Positions 15,001 to 27,600 of a DNA stretch of 64,000 nt are shown piece after piece (positions within the stretch are counted from its first letter, which is position 1; each line of letters starts with the position of its first letter). Position numbers and translations under genes: made by a program. The stretch is from Leuctra nigra (taxonomy: Eukaryota; Arthropoda; Insecta; Plecoptera; Leuctridae). Under the pieces are notes generated by a model. That model was not told the DNA's origin. It saw only the letters and a program-made list of their open reading frames with translations, and did not search any database. Location: NCBI GenBank assembly GCA_934045905.1, contig OW203765.1, forward strand, positions 19,345,409 to 19,409,408. Direction: 5' to 3'.

Positions 15001-18000
15001 CAGTTCAATATCCCAACGAAAATGGCAGCTTACAGGGTTTCATATCGTTATCAATATCAATATCAATATTTATTTATCGTCTATAACACAATTTGTTCAG
15101 ATGCACTATCATCTTTTCAAAGTACCTTTTCAATTAATTATTTTGTCATCAGTTATGAGCTTGACGAACCATGTTAATGATGATTATTTGAAGTGCATCA
15201 TTATCAAGTGCCACTTCAGTTACATATAAGCAAAATATAACATGTTTTATACAAAATAAAGCTAGCCGACTGCAAGTTGGGATCGTGTAATTGTCGACAA
15301 CAAACGACAAAATTGAAAATTCAATGATCTTGAAGTCTAAAGAAACCCTTGTGCATGTTATTCTCTCATAAGAAGAGTTATAGATTCATGTCGATAAAGT
15401 TAGATGATTGCTATAATAAAACGAAGAAGTTGATGTACCGGGAATGTATATTATAGAAACCCTACTCTGGACAACGCCAGTACAAAATATAAAAACACAA
15501 ATTAAAATACGGAGGCAATACGGAAGTATTTTAATTTGTGTTTTTATCTAGTGGAGCGGTCGCTCCACCCAGCCAAGTCGTACTGTACACTCACACTCAC
15601 TCAACATACCGTAAATGCCTAATAAAATGAGGAGCCAGACCAACTACTTTTACTGTAAGCAACAACATGGCATTTTCGGCCTACTGGATCATAAAATTGG
15701 AAAATCTCACATTGTTGTAAAATATCTAAATTTTGAGCTATGGCCCACCCCACCACATATACCAAATTTGGGAACAATAGGCTATACCATTTGCGAGCTA
15801 GAGGGCCGAGAAAACAGTGAAATTACACCACTTTGATCTTTAGATGATGATTATGATATCAGGAAACACCGCTATCACCGCCACAGCCTAAACGGCTTAG
15901 CCGATCGATCTGAAATTTTTACCACATGTGCACTTTTGGCGTCTGAGGTGCCTTTTTATAAAACCAACCGGTAGTCGCCATTTTGAAACCGGAAGTGACG
16001 TCAAATCTCGAAAACGGCTAAACCGATCGGAATGAAACTAGCGCCAAATGATTCAGACGGTTGTCTATATGGAATATCAGTAGTTAAAGTAGAGATGTAC
16101 TATTACCGAAACCGGAAATGACGTCATGAAAATGAAGATCTAGATTTTAATGACCTCTTACTACAATAACTACATATTCAGAAGGCTTATAATGATACAT
16201 AACATTTATAGAAATAAATTCTAGGTGGCAGTTATTTCAGTCGCCATTTTGAAAACCGGAAGTGATACCATATCTCGAAAACGGCTGGACTGATTGGAAC
16301 GAAGCTTTCGCAATTCTTCATGGAATATCACTTTAAGCTTAGGTATATTGAGCACCAAACACAATTTTTCGTATTAACCAATTCGGAAATGGCGTATTTT
16401 TTAAAAGTATTTAGTCATTGTTGCTCCGATGTGTGTTACAAGTTGTGTAAATAAACTAAAAAAATAAGTGATATCCCCATAAAAAAACACTCCGTGTAAA
16501 AATACCAGCCAAGTCTCTTCAACTATAAAAAAAATAGAATAAATCTAAAAATTCAGCACTGAAAAGTAGTGATATCAAAAAATGAGCCAAGTCAAAACTT
16601 AATTTTAAAAACCAAAATATACTTGGCGCATCGTTTTTAAGGGCATTATAGGTATATTTTATATAATAAGTAGGTACATTTGATTTTTGGCATATGCTTC
16701 TATACTATTTATATACACGATGCGCCAAGTATATTTTGGTTTTTAAAATTAAGTTTTGACTTGGCTCATTTTTTGATATCACTACTTTTCAGTGCTGAAT
16801 TTTTAGATTTATTCTATTTTTTTTATAGTTGAAGAGACTTGGCTGGTATTTTTGCACGGAGTGTTTTTTTATGGGGATATTTAGTACCGGCGTTGTCCAG
16901 AGTAGGGTTTCTATAATAGATGATTGCTGTCGTGGTTGATGGAACTCACCTCCTGGTTTTCTCTAGCGATAGTCGTCATGGAGTTACGATAGATGTTCGG
17001 GCAACTCGAGGCTCGAAGCCGGTACCTGTGAGTATTCAACATGGCGCCTCTGTACATGACCGAGTTCCTGTGCACTCGGATGTTGCGCAGATAATGCTGC
17101 TGCTTGTTCGCCGTCTTCTTGATGGCGGGCTTCAACGCGGTCGTCTGGCCGTCGAGCAGAGGCAGCGAGGCGAGGTGCTCGTCGAGCAGTGGCAGTGACA
17201 CGTCGAGCTGGAGGTGGCCGTTCAGGAGAGGGCTGGAGGTGATGTGGTCGTCGATGTGTGGAAGCGAGGCGTCGTACATCGGGTTGGAGGTGAGGTGCCC
17301 GTTGAGGTTCGGGTTGGAGACGAGAAGTGGAAGCGAGGACAGGTGAGGGTTGGAGGGGAAGTGGGGATGTGAGGATACCAACTGGGTGGAGGGTGGAGAC
17401 TGCGGGCTTTCCACCTGTGAACATCATATAAGTTAGAACAATACGTTCTTAGAGATCGTGATCATACTGGTTATTATAATAGGAATATTTTTGTTGGAAC
17501 TCGTCCGAGAATGTTCAGTAAGTTCAATTTAAATGAATAAAAACTACTCTCTAGGAACTACATCAGTACCAAAGATGTTATGAACGTGAGTTTTAATAAT
17601 ATCTTTGCCAGTACTACGTCAAACAAATAAAACCTAGGCACAATATTTCGGGGATCCTTCTACCCTCGTCGTTTGGTGCAAGCATTTATTAAATGTTCAA
17701 TAAGGCAGAGTTGGTTTGAGACTTAACAAAAGTAACTAGTTACTTTCTAGGTAACTTTCGAAGTAACTAGTTACTTTTATCCTCAGTAACTTTGTGAGTA
17801 ACTAAGTTACAATTTTAGAGTAACTTGCCATTTAATTTTCGTTACTTTTAAACTTACTTTTAGGTGAAATATTAATTTCATAATATTTTCATGGAATTTT
17901 ACAGTCTTCAAACTCCCTTTCTACCTCTTATCAGAAAATTCAAATACCATAGTTTTATTTTATTTTGCATTTATATCAGACGTATAGTATTGAAGATTTG

Positions 18001-18607
18001 AAAAGTAACTTTAAAGTAACTTAAAAGTAACTTTCATTTTTTGGTAAGTATTTTTAACTCTCTGATAGGATGTATTGGCCAGTCTGATTGTGTTTTACTA
18101 GCAGGTTTTCATGTGATTATGGTTGTATTGTACGCGAAGAGTGCTGGAGCAACGTACCGTGTCTTGTTTGGTGATCTTCCTCCCCCGGGCTCGAACTGGC
18201 GCCCCGATGTTGACTTTGCTTCCGTCACTCAAGCTTCTGCTCGCCAACAGGCCGGGGTAGTGACCGACCAGCTCGTTGTACTGTCAACAGAATATAGAGC
18301 TACTTCCCAACCGAACTTCAACCTCTACTCTGTACGACGACATCCCCAATTCACTGAGCCACGTTTACAAGAAGAGTTTTAAATTGAGTCCTGATTATAA
18401 AAGCCTCGAGCGAAGTTTAATTGATACAATGTCATTGATTGTTAATGTTCAATACAATATCGATGTTATTTAATTATCGAGAAGAGGTAGAAAGAATATG
18501 TAATAAATATAGCGAGAGAAGGATGTAACGAGTAGAGAATGATGTGTGATTGAGCGAGCGGAGCGAGCGTCTCCACTTGAAACTTATGGCTCGAATCTCT
18601 GTTTTTT

Positions 18608-18688
<81 letters not shown>

Positions 18689-21600
18689 GTGTATTTCGCA
18701 TTAACTTTTAAACGAAGTAATGAATCTGGCCATTTTTTTTTACATAAGGTGCATTACAATCCGTAGCAGAAGGCTATTGATTTCCAGCAAAATCGATCCA
18801 TTAATTTCATCGGAAACTTGATAAGTTGTTAGTACTTGGCTTGGCAATATGAAAGAAACGTCAACTCTGTGTGCCAATAAAACTGGAATCGGTTGACCGA
18901 TCATCACCAAATTTAGCATTGTCATTGGCACCAGCATTAAGTGTATTTTGACTAATCTTTAATGAACTTCAAGAGTAATAGACATTTTACTGACATTTGT
19001 ATGCTTAATTTAAAATGGCCTGTAGCCACACCACCGTTTACCTATCAAATGGTATCATATAAATCTGATCCAACTCATATTTTGCATGGTCGTTAAGACC
19101 AACAATGTCTCCGATTTTACAAATTTGCAGCCCAATCAGTCAATAACATATGCACTAATTGACAGTTTTAATAACTGTCAGATGTGAAGTATCGAAATGA
19201 TTGTTTTCCAGTGCCAATTGAATTGAATCTGATATGCTATATGTACCAGGGAGCTTAGATGCTATTTTCAAGTTTCGATGAAAAGCATACACTTTCATGT
19301 TGTTTAAGTGATCATATTTCAATTCAATATGGATGTATATGTTTTCTGTGCGTTGTGTACGCATTTCCGGTTCGTTCGAGAATTTACACAAAGGTATACG
19401 TGCTCGCTTAACAACGCGTTACACTGAGCGTTTTCCTAGTGTAGATATGGATGTAACACCGAGAGAAGGATGTGTGATGTAGTGAAGGATGTAGAAAGAT
19501 GTGACGTCACTTCTACCTTGTCGCTGTGTGTGACGTATGTCGGCAGAGCGACGGCGGAGTGGAACAAGTTGAACGGCTCTGTCTCATCCACCAGAGCAGC
19601 GGGTGTCAGAGTCTCACCGCTCTGTAGCATGCGCCGCAGCTCTGGCAGATCCAACAGAGCGCTGACAGAGCCGCACGACTCTCGCAGAGACTTGGTCCCT
19701 GCAACCAGAGCAATCATGTCAGAGTCCGTTCTGTAGCATGCTCTGGCAGATCCAACAGAGCGCTGACAGAGCCGCACGACTCTCGCAGAGACTTGGTCCC
19801 TGCAACCAGAGCAATCATGTCAGAGTCCGTTCTGTAGCATGCTCTGGCAGATCCAACAGAGCGCTGACAGAGCCGCACGACTCTCGCAGAGACTTGGTCC
19901 CTGCAACCAGAGCAATCATGTCAGAGTCCGCTCTGTAGCATGCTCTGGCAGATCCAACAGAGCGCTGACAGAGCCGCACGACTCTCGCAGAGACTTGGTC
20001 CCTGCAACCAGAGAAATCATGTCAGAGTCCGCTCTATAGCATGCTCTGGCAGATCCAACAGAGCGCTGACAGAGCCGCACGACTCTCGCAGAGACTTGCT
20101 CCCTGCAACCAGAGCAATCATGTCAGAGTCCGCTCTGTAGCATGCTCTGGCAGATCCAACAGAGCGCTGACAGAGCCGCACGACTCTCGCAGAGACTTGG
20201 TCCCTGCAACCAGAGCAGCGATGTCAGAGCTAAACATTCAATTAGTTTGTTTTGTTTTCAATTTTAACTAAAGCCCAGTTTACACGGAGCAACTTCTTGT
20301 ACAACTTCTCTGTCACCCTTCTTGATGGAAATTAGAACATGTTCTAAATGATATAATATTTGAGCTCAAGTTCTGTGACACGAAGTTGTGTTGTGCAAAT
20401 ACAACATTGTATGAAAAGTGCGAATGTGACACAGAAGTTGATCAAGATATAGTACCGTGTAAATCTCAATGCAAACTATAAAGTATCAGTAAGGAATTGT
20501 CTAGAATCCTCATCTCTGATCCAGTTTTCATTAACTAGGAAAACGCTCTGTGTAACGCGTTGATGAGCGAGCACGGACACGCGCAATACCTCGAACCGAA
20601 ATTATGTCTATCGAAAATATCATTAAAAGCCAATAATTCTTGAAATTCGTCAGACTTGTAGGTATAAAAATCTCCAAATATTCCTGGAAGTATTAGTCCC
20701 AATAACCATGCAAAGGTTTAAATTGATCGATTGAACCTTTATGATTAAAATGTTCCTTGTCAATATTCAAAAATCATAGAATCTATTTAACAAAAATATA
20801 TCTGGGACCATTTCATATGATAAAAGTGTGTGTACTTATATTAGACGATCTGTTGAACGGTCATATCAGTTTCATACGTTTGAAAGTTGCTCTAACTACC
20901 TTGGAACTATAAAGAGTCGAAGTAGCCGTGATCAACATTTTTGAGTTATTTGACAGTCAACACGCAAAATGTCCGTAAAATGTAAATAACGTTTGGATTT
21001 AAACACAGATAAGTCTGAAAATTGTCAAAAATACAGATAATGTTGGTACCAATGACCACGCGAAGTTTTAAGTTGATCGCTCAATCGGTTCTAGTTTAAA
21101 TTTCAAAAATCATATGAAAGATTTTTTAAAATTTTAACCAATGGGAGGATTTGGCTGAAACTTTGTATGATTGGGTGCAATGTTGGTTGCAATGACTTTG
21201 CTAAATTTCAAATTGATCGGAGCAACCAATCGAAAGATAACTTTTTTTAAACTTGAACCAATCACAGAAGCCCGTTCAAAAACGATCCCAGGGACCGCAT
21301 ATATTACGTTAGCATGTGTGCAAAGTTTCAGATCGATTGAATGTGCGGTTTAGCCTGGGCTGTGCGGACAAAAAAAACAAACAAAAAAACACACAGAGAA
21401 AGTGCCATAAGAGTACCGTGGTGACGCTCGCTACGCTCGCTCAATAATCGTTCTGGATTGTTTGTCGTGATTTCGTGATTTCGCGATATCAGGACATTAT
21501 CAGAATACATATTCAGAATATATTAGGAAAACGCTCTGTGTAACGCGTTGATGAGCGAGCACGGATACACGCAACACCTCGAACCGAAATTATGTCTATC

Positions 21601-24600
21601 GAATGTCATTAAAAGCCAATAATTCTTTAGTTACGTCACATACTTGTATAAAAATCTCCAAAATCTCCAAAAATATTGGTGCCAATCCTTGCTAAGTTTT
21701 AAGTTGATCGATTAAACCTTTATGATTGAACGGTTCCTTGTTAATTTTCAAAAATCACAGGATCTCGTTCAAAAAATATACCTGGGACCACCCATATGAT
21801 ATGATATGTAGTGTGTGTACACAATATCAGATCAATCTGTTGAACGGTCATTATTAGTTTCATATCGTTTAAAACTTTCTGCTCTAACTACCTTGCCTTG
21901 AACTGTAGATTCGAAGTCGCCGTGAATTTGACAGCCAACACGCAAAATGTCCCTAAAATGACAAAAACTTTTGAAAATAACGACAGATTAGAGTGAAAAT
22001 TGGCAAAAATACTTTAAATGTTGGTACCAATGACCATGTGAAGTTTTTAGCTGGTCGGTCAGTCGGTTCAAGTTTAAATTTCAAAAATCACAGGAAAAAT
22101 GGTTTCAAATTTGAACCAATGGGAGGATTTGGCTGAATTTTTTTTGATTGGGTACAATGTTGGTTGCAATGACTTTGCTAAATTTCAAATTGATCGAACC
22201 AACCAATCGAAAGATAATTTTTATAAAATTTGAACCAATCACAGGATACCGTTCAGAAAAGATCCCAGGGATCGCATAGATTACGTTAGTATGTGTACAA
22301 AATTTCAGATCGATTGGTTGTGCGGTTTGACCTGGGCAGTGCAGGCAAAAAAAAAAAACACACAGAGAAAGTGCCATAAGAGTACCGTGGTGACGCTCGC
22401 TACGCTCGCTCAATGAATTTGTAAATGATAAATATATAATTAGATTAAGATAATCCTATTTTTACTTTAAGAATGTTAAAATTTCCTAATAGAATCAAAG
22501 TACCTATAACAAAAAATGTGCTTAGTAATAGACCTTCCAAAATACTCTCAAAGGGAGAATATAAACTCCGGAGAGTCGTGTTTTGTAACTGACAAAATGT
22601 ATGTAGGTACTTACAAGGGTATAAGGGTATACAGGGAAAAAACGCTATGAGTCCATTTATTGAAAAGATGAGTGATTTTTATGAGCTTTCAGAATATACC
22701 TTCGGTTATTAGAAAATATTACCACAAAGTCTGGAAAAACGCAATTGAAATATCGATTTGTATGGAAGATAGATACAAGTTTCAAAAGAAAACTTCGTTT
22801 ATTTCAGGTTCATCCCAATGTGACTTAAAGACTGTAAAAAAAACAATTGCAAATAAACTGAAACTGAAACTCCTTCACATCAGCATGTGTTGTCACCTGC
22901 TATGCTGGCCGCCTTGTCCGCCCACCACTGCGGGCCCCTCATCAGCGCCCCGCACACACACATGTTGAACATCGCCCCCGCCAGCAGCAGGATGGTGCCG
23001 CGCCAGCCGTACTCGGCGATGCAGTAGCTGGTGATGGGGGCGAACACCACCGTGCCCACGCCGGTCCCGCAGGCCCCCAGGCCCGTGGCCAGTGTGCGGC
23101 GTCGGTCGAACCAGTAGGCGATAGACACCACGGCGGTGACGTAGCAGAGACCCAGGCCCACGCCAGACACCAGGCCGAATGTCAGGTACATCATCGTCAA
23201 CGAGGTCTGCAACATGGATCTCGTTGTAACAAGTGTTTGGGGGATGACGCCCTTCCTTTAGTATTGCCAGTAGCATTGTTACATTACACTCTACAACTGA
23301 ACAAAATAACTCTCAACAAAACAACAATGTATATATTTTTACGAACATTACATTTTGTGGCAACAAATCTAAATCCAATAACCTCACTCTGGAGTCAACT
23401 TGAGCACAACACAAATAGGTAAAAGTAACAGTACACTTATTTAATCGACACTAGGCCAAAACCTGACACATTTCACTTTATTTCATCTTCAGCGAATGTC
23501 ATTCCATTTCCGTTTTAATAAATTTCAACGTCAAATATAGGTTTTTACTGAAAAAGATCGCGAAATATAAGTTAACACATTTTTGACAGTTCCGTTTGTT
23601 TACATCGGCCATCTTGGTATCTGCCTACTAGATTCTAGTCCACTGAACATTCCATCAATGACCAATCATGTAGGAGGCTGTGGAATCGAGACACCAAGCG
23701 TCAATGAGATGACGAAACGATCGGTATACCCGCGAACACCCGGATAACTATCCTTATGAAGAATTTTTCATTGACGATCGAACATCGAAATACTACTCTT
23801 TCGATAAACATTAGTTTTCGAGCGGCAATTTTAAAATGTGGAATGTTTAATGATATTAGGGGTGAAATCAAAAAGAATCTCTTTGACTTTCTCATAAATC
23901 CTGAGTTGGTTAATTCAGTGTGTTGCCAATAGCTAATGTATCTTCTCATGACCTCACTTAGATTAGAGCGGTGTACAGATACTGAAGCAATACTGAACAA
24001 TTTTTATCAGATTTACAATTTACCGTAATTACAAAATTGATTATTGATAGTGTTGCGTGGTGGGATCATATTGCGTGATTAAAAGCATTTTGCTAAATTT
24101 TGATAATTCGTTAAGTAATGTTTTTAAAATATCTTCTACCTACTGTAGAAATAGTAATTTAAACTGCCTAAAGTCAAAGAACCTACTTTCAGTGAAATAA
24201 AAATATTTAAATTTACATTTGGTGTCAGAAATGGGATTAAATTTTTTAATTATTGATTTAATGTTTTTCAAACCCTAATTGAAAACAACTAAAACAGTGG
24301 TTTTCAACTGGTAGTTTTTCACAGAATTCCGTCCTGAATAATAACAGATAACTAATAAATATTTTCAATATTAAATGCATTGAATTATTTTGAATCCACC
24401 TTTTGAGTTAAAGTTATACCAAAAAGATATTATTAAAACTCAACATCTTTGGTTATACTATCTTGGAAAGAAAATTACATTCTGAATTATGGTAAAAGGG
24501 GAAATGGAGCAAAAAAGGTTGAGAACCGCTGCTCTAATAGCACAGATATTATTAGGTGAATGCACTGGTCTTCACCTGGAAAGCGCTCAGTACAAATCCG

Positions 24601-27600
24601 ACCCCAGCCAGGAAGCCGCCGACGATCGTACATTTCCTGCATCCATATCTGTCCACCAGCGCCGATCCGATCGGTCCCGTCAGTAGCGGGATGCTCATGA
24701 ACAGTGAGCCGATCAGCGAGGTCTGCCAACTGCTGGCGGAGAAGTACTTCAAGAACTCCACGTAGAGCAGACCTGAGAGACAAGTGTTAGGTTGGTAACA
24801 TTGCTCATTATCATCACTACAGCGGGATGCTCATGAACCGATCAGCGAGGTCTGCCAACTGCTGGCGGAGAAGTACTTCAAGAACTCCACGTAGAGCAGA
24901 CCGGAGAGACAAGTGTTAGGTTGGTAACATTGTTCATTATCATCACTATACAGCGGGATGCTCATGAACAGTGAGCCGATCAGCGAGGGCTGCCAACTGC
25001 TGGCGGAGAAGTACTTCAAGCACTCCACGTAGAGCAAACCTGAGAGACACGTGTTAGGTTGGTAACATTGTTCATTATCATCACTATACAGCGGGATGCT
25101 CATAAACAGTGAGCCGATCAGCGAGGTCTGCCAACTGCTAGCGGAGAAGTTCTTCAAGAACTCCACGTAGAGCAGACCTGAGAGACACGTGTTAGGTTGA
25201 TAACAATTATCACTCGCAATCATGGACATAATTGAGCGAGCGTAGCGAGCGTCTCCATTCTGCTCTTTTGGACACTTTCTCTGTTTTTTTTTGTTTTTTT
25301 GTTTGGCCCGACGGCACAGGCTACAATTTTCTTCCAATCGAGCAGAAATTTTGCACACATACTAATATCATTCTAACTTAATCGTGTATAGTTTTTGAGA
25401 GCTGCCCTCCGATTGGTTCAAAAATTAAAATATCTCATGATTGGTCGAAAATCAAATTGCTCCGATTAAGTTCAAATTTGGCATGAACATTAAGACTACC
25501 ATTTTCGATTATTTTACAATTTTTCAGCACAATCATTAGAAAACTTATCGACTTTTTGACACTTTTTAATGCTTGAAACTGTCAGAAAAATAGGGCACTG
25601 GCCAAACTTTCCCCCGCTTGCATGGCGCTAGCATCGAGACAGGTCAAAACCAAGGTCCATCAAAACTACAACGCGCGAAACATTTTTGACAGGCATAAGA
25701 AGATGTACTTACTGTTTAGATATATCCATTTTTTACTCTAGTATTATAATATGTTTGAAAATAAGAAGATATTGCAATGTCTAAATCAAAATCCATGTAA
25801 TAACGAGACGACACCCCCTCAGTTGTTTCATTGTTTCCATTTGCCGTGAGCACTTCATGAACGCCTTGGAAACAAAAACAAAATACTGACAGCTGTCATT
25901 GGACGATCAAAATATCATAATTACACTACAATATCTAATAATTATCCACTATTTCGGTAAATAACCAAATATCAACATCAATTTTTAATTCTTATTCTCA
26001 ATTCTTATGAAAATATGGTTTGTGTAGCAAGAAATCCTTTGATTTAAAAGTGACCTCCCTCGACGCTAGCGCCAAAAGTGACCGACCCGTCGTACTATCT
26101 TGGCATCGTCCTATTGATGGCATAGGGAAATTTCACTGCTTGCTGGATTCGTTTATGTAAGGTACCAAAGGTAATTGATGGCTATTATCAGTTTTAATGA
26201 AAAACATATTCTTGTTGATTTTGTGGATTATATTGCAATTCATAATGGATGTATATTATGTGTATACCTATACTTAGGTTTTTTTTGAATGTGGAATGGA
26301 TCGTGTTTCACAGTTATGTTAGAAGCAACTTTTCGACTATAAGATAGCACAATGTAACATTTCATATTTTACTCATATCCAGCCCAATCGGTCAAGAATT
26401 TACAGACTTATTTCTATTTTAAGTGTTTTGAATATCTGTTTACAGAGATTGATGGAGAATTATCAAATGCATGGTATTTTGATCATGGTAATTTTTCCAG
26501 AACGTTTATGGAAGGTTGCAATGAAAATCAGTAATGATGTATAGTTAAGTTATCTTTAATGGAATGGATCGTGCTCGATTGGCGATGTTGCGCGTGTCGG
26601 TGCTCGCTCATCAACGCGTTATACAGAGCGTTTTCCTAGTTCTACCCAGAAGCGTTATTACCAAAAAGTCGAATTACCATAAACATCATTCTGAGAAAAA
26701 TGATAAAGAAGAAAATAGCGAATATAACTTTCAGAAAATAAAAATTAACGGAGAAGTAGTTAGACTATTGAAAGGACTGTTTGACACCAGTCTGGATCAT
26801 GGATGTCTGGACAATGAAATTGAATTTGAATTTGTGTAAGTAGTTTTCTTTCAGTACAATCGCACAGAAATTCGTCTTTGGAAACAGAAAGGGCGAAGTC
26901 AATTACTTAGAAGTAATTTCCCCCTTCACAGTAAAACAAAACTTAATGTGCTAGGGGGGAAATTACGTCACGCACTTAAGTAAAGTGTCCCATATGTTTC
27001 TCAATAAAATTACGTTTCTTTTATCATCCCAAGTGAAGAGGACTGGGATCTTCATTTACAAGCTGAGTTGCATGTAACATTTTAGAGTTTTAATGGCCTC
27101 TAAGTTGTCAACAGTACACTTAGAGGCAAGAAGTACAACCATTTTGGTGTAGCAGATTTCGGAGTATCGGTTTTACCAACGTATTCGTAGCAAAATCGTT
27201 TAATATACCTAGAATATACTCTTTCTCACGTACCCACATAAATTAGAGTCACAAACAACAGATAATTGACTCTAACTGAGAATGAAGAACTAACCGAACG
27301 AGAAGCTGATTCCGTCTGCGATGGTGCTGATGAAGAAGGAGGCGACGACGATCACCCAGCCCCAGCCTCCGTCCGGAGCCTTGCCCTTGTGACCCTCCGA
27401 CTCCTGGTCGTCGTCAGAGTAGCTGCTGCAGATGGAGTCGCCGTCCTCGTCCAGGAACTTGACGCCGACCGCCGCCTCCTCGACGCCGTCGTCCTCGGAG
27501 TCGTCCTTGTGATCGCGGCTCTCCGACTCGGAAACCTTCGGATAGGAGCCTACAACGAATAGAAATAAATGCAATACATTATTTTTACCGAAACTAACAA

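Larger units (their letters stand above)
15449..16918. mobile_element. ~1.5-kb element with ~32-bp terminal inverted repeats
   Basis: The left end tattatagaaaccctactc (15449) and the right end, its complement, at 16885-16918 match over about 32 bp. Inside lie a 21-bp-arm hairpin at 15489-15548, repeated modules with ctcgaaaacggctaaaccga and accggaagtgacgtca, and a long foldback (16471-16881). The 12-bp word tagatgattgct occurs at 15401-15412 and 16917-16928 and may be the target duplication, although it is offset on the left. No transposase seen. Confidence 0.72.

Noticed and set aside
18474..18701. Frame encoding DRQTDRQT repeats
   Set aside because: By-product of the (GTCT)n microsatellite in a transposon.
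19738..20271. Series of 66-codon plus-strand frames (MLWQIQQSADRAARLS...)
   Set aside because: Antisense of the 101-bp exon 5 array, repeating at exactly 101 bp.
24831..25358. 175-codon minus-strand frame
   Set aside because: It is the tandem array of exon 3 edges read through intron pieces. The real exon is 24576-24772.
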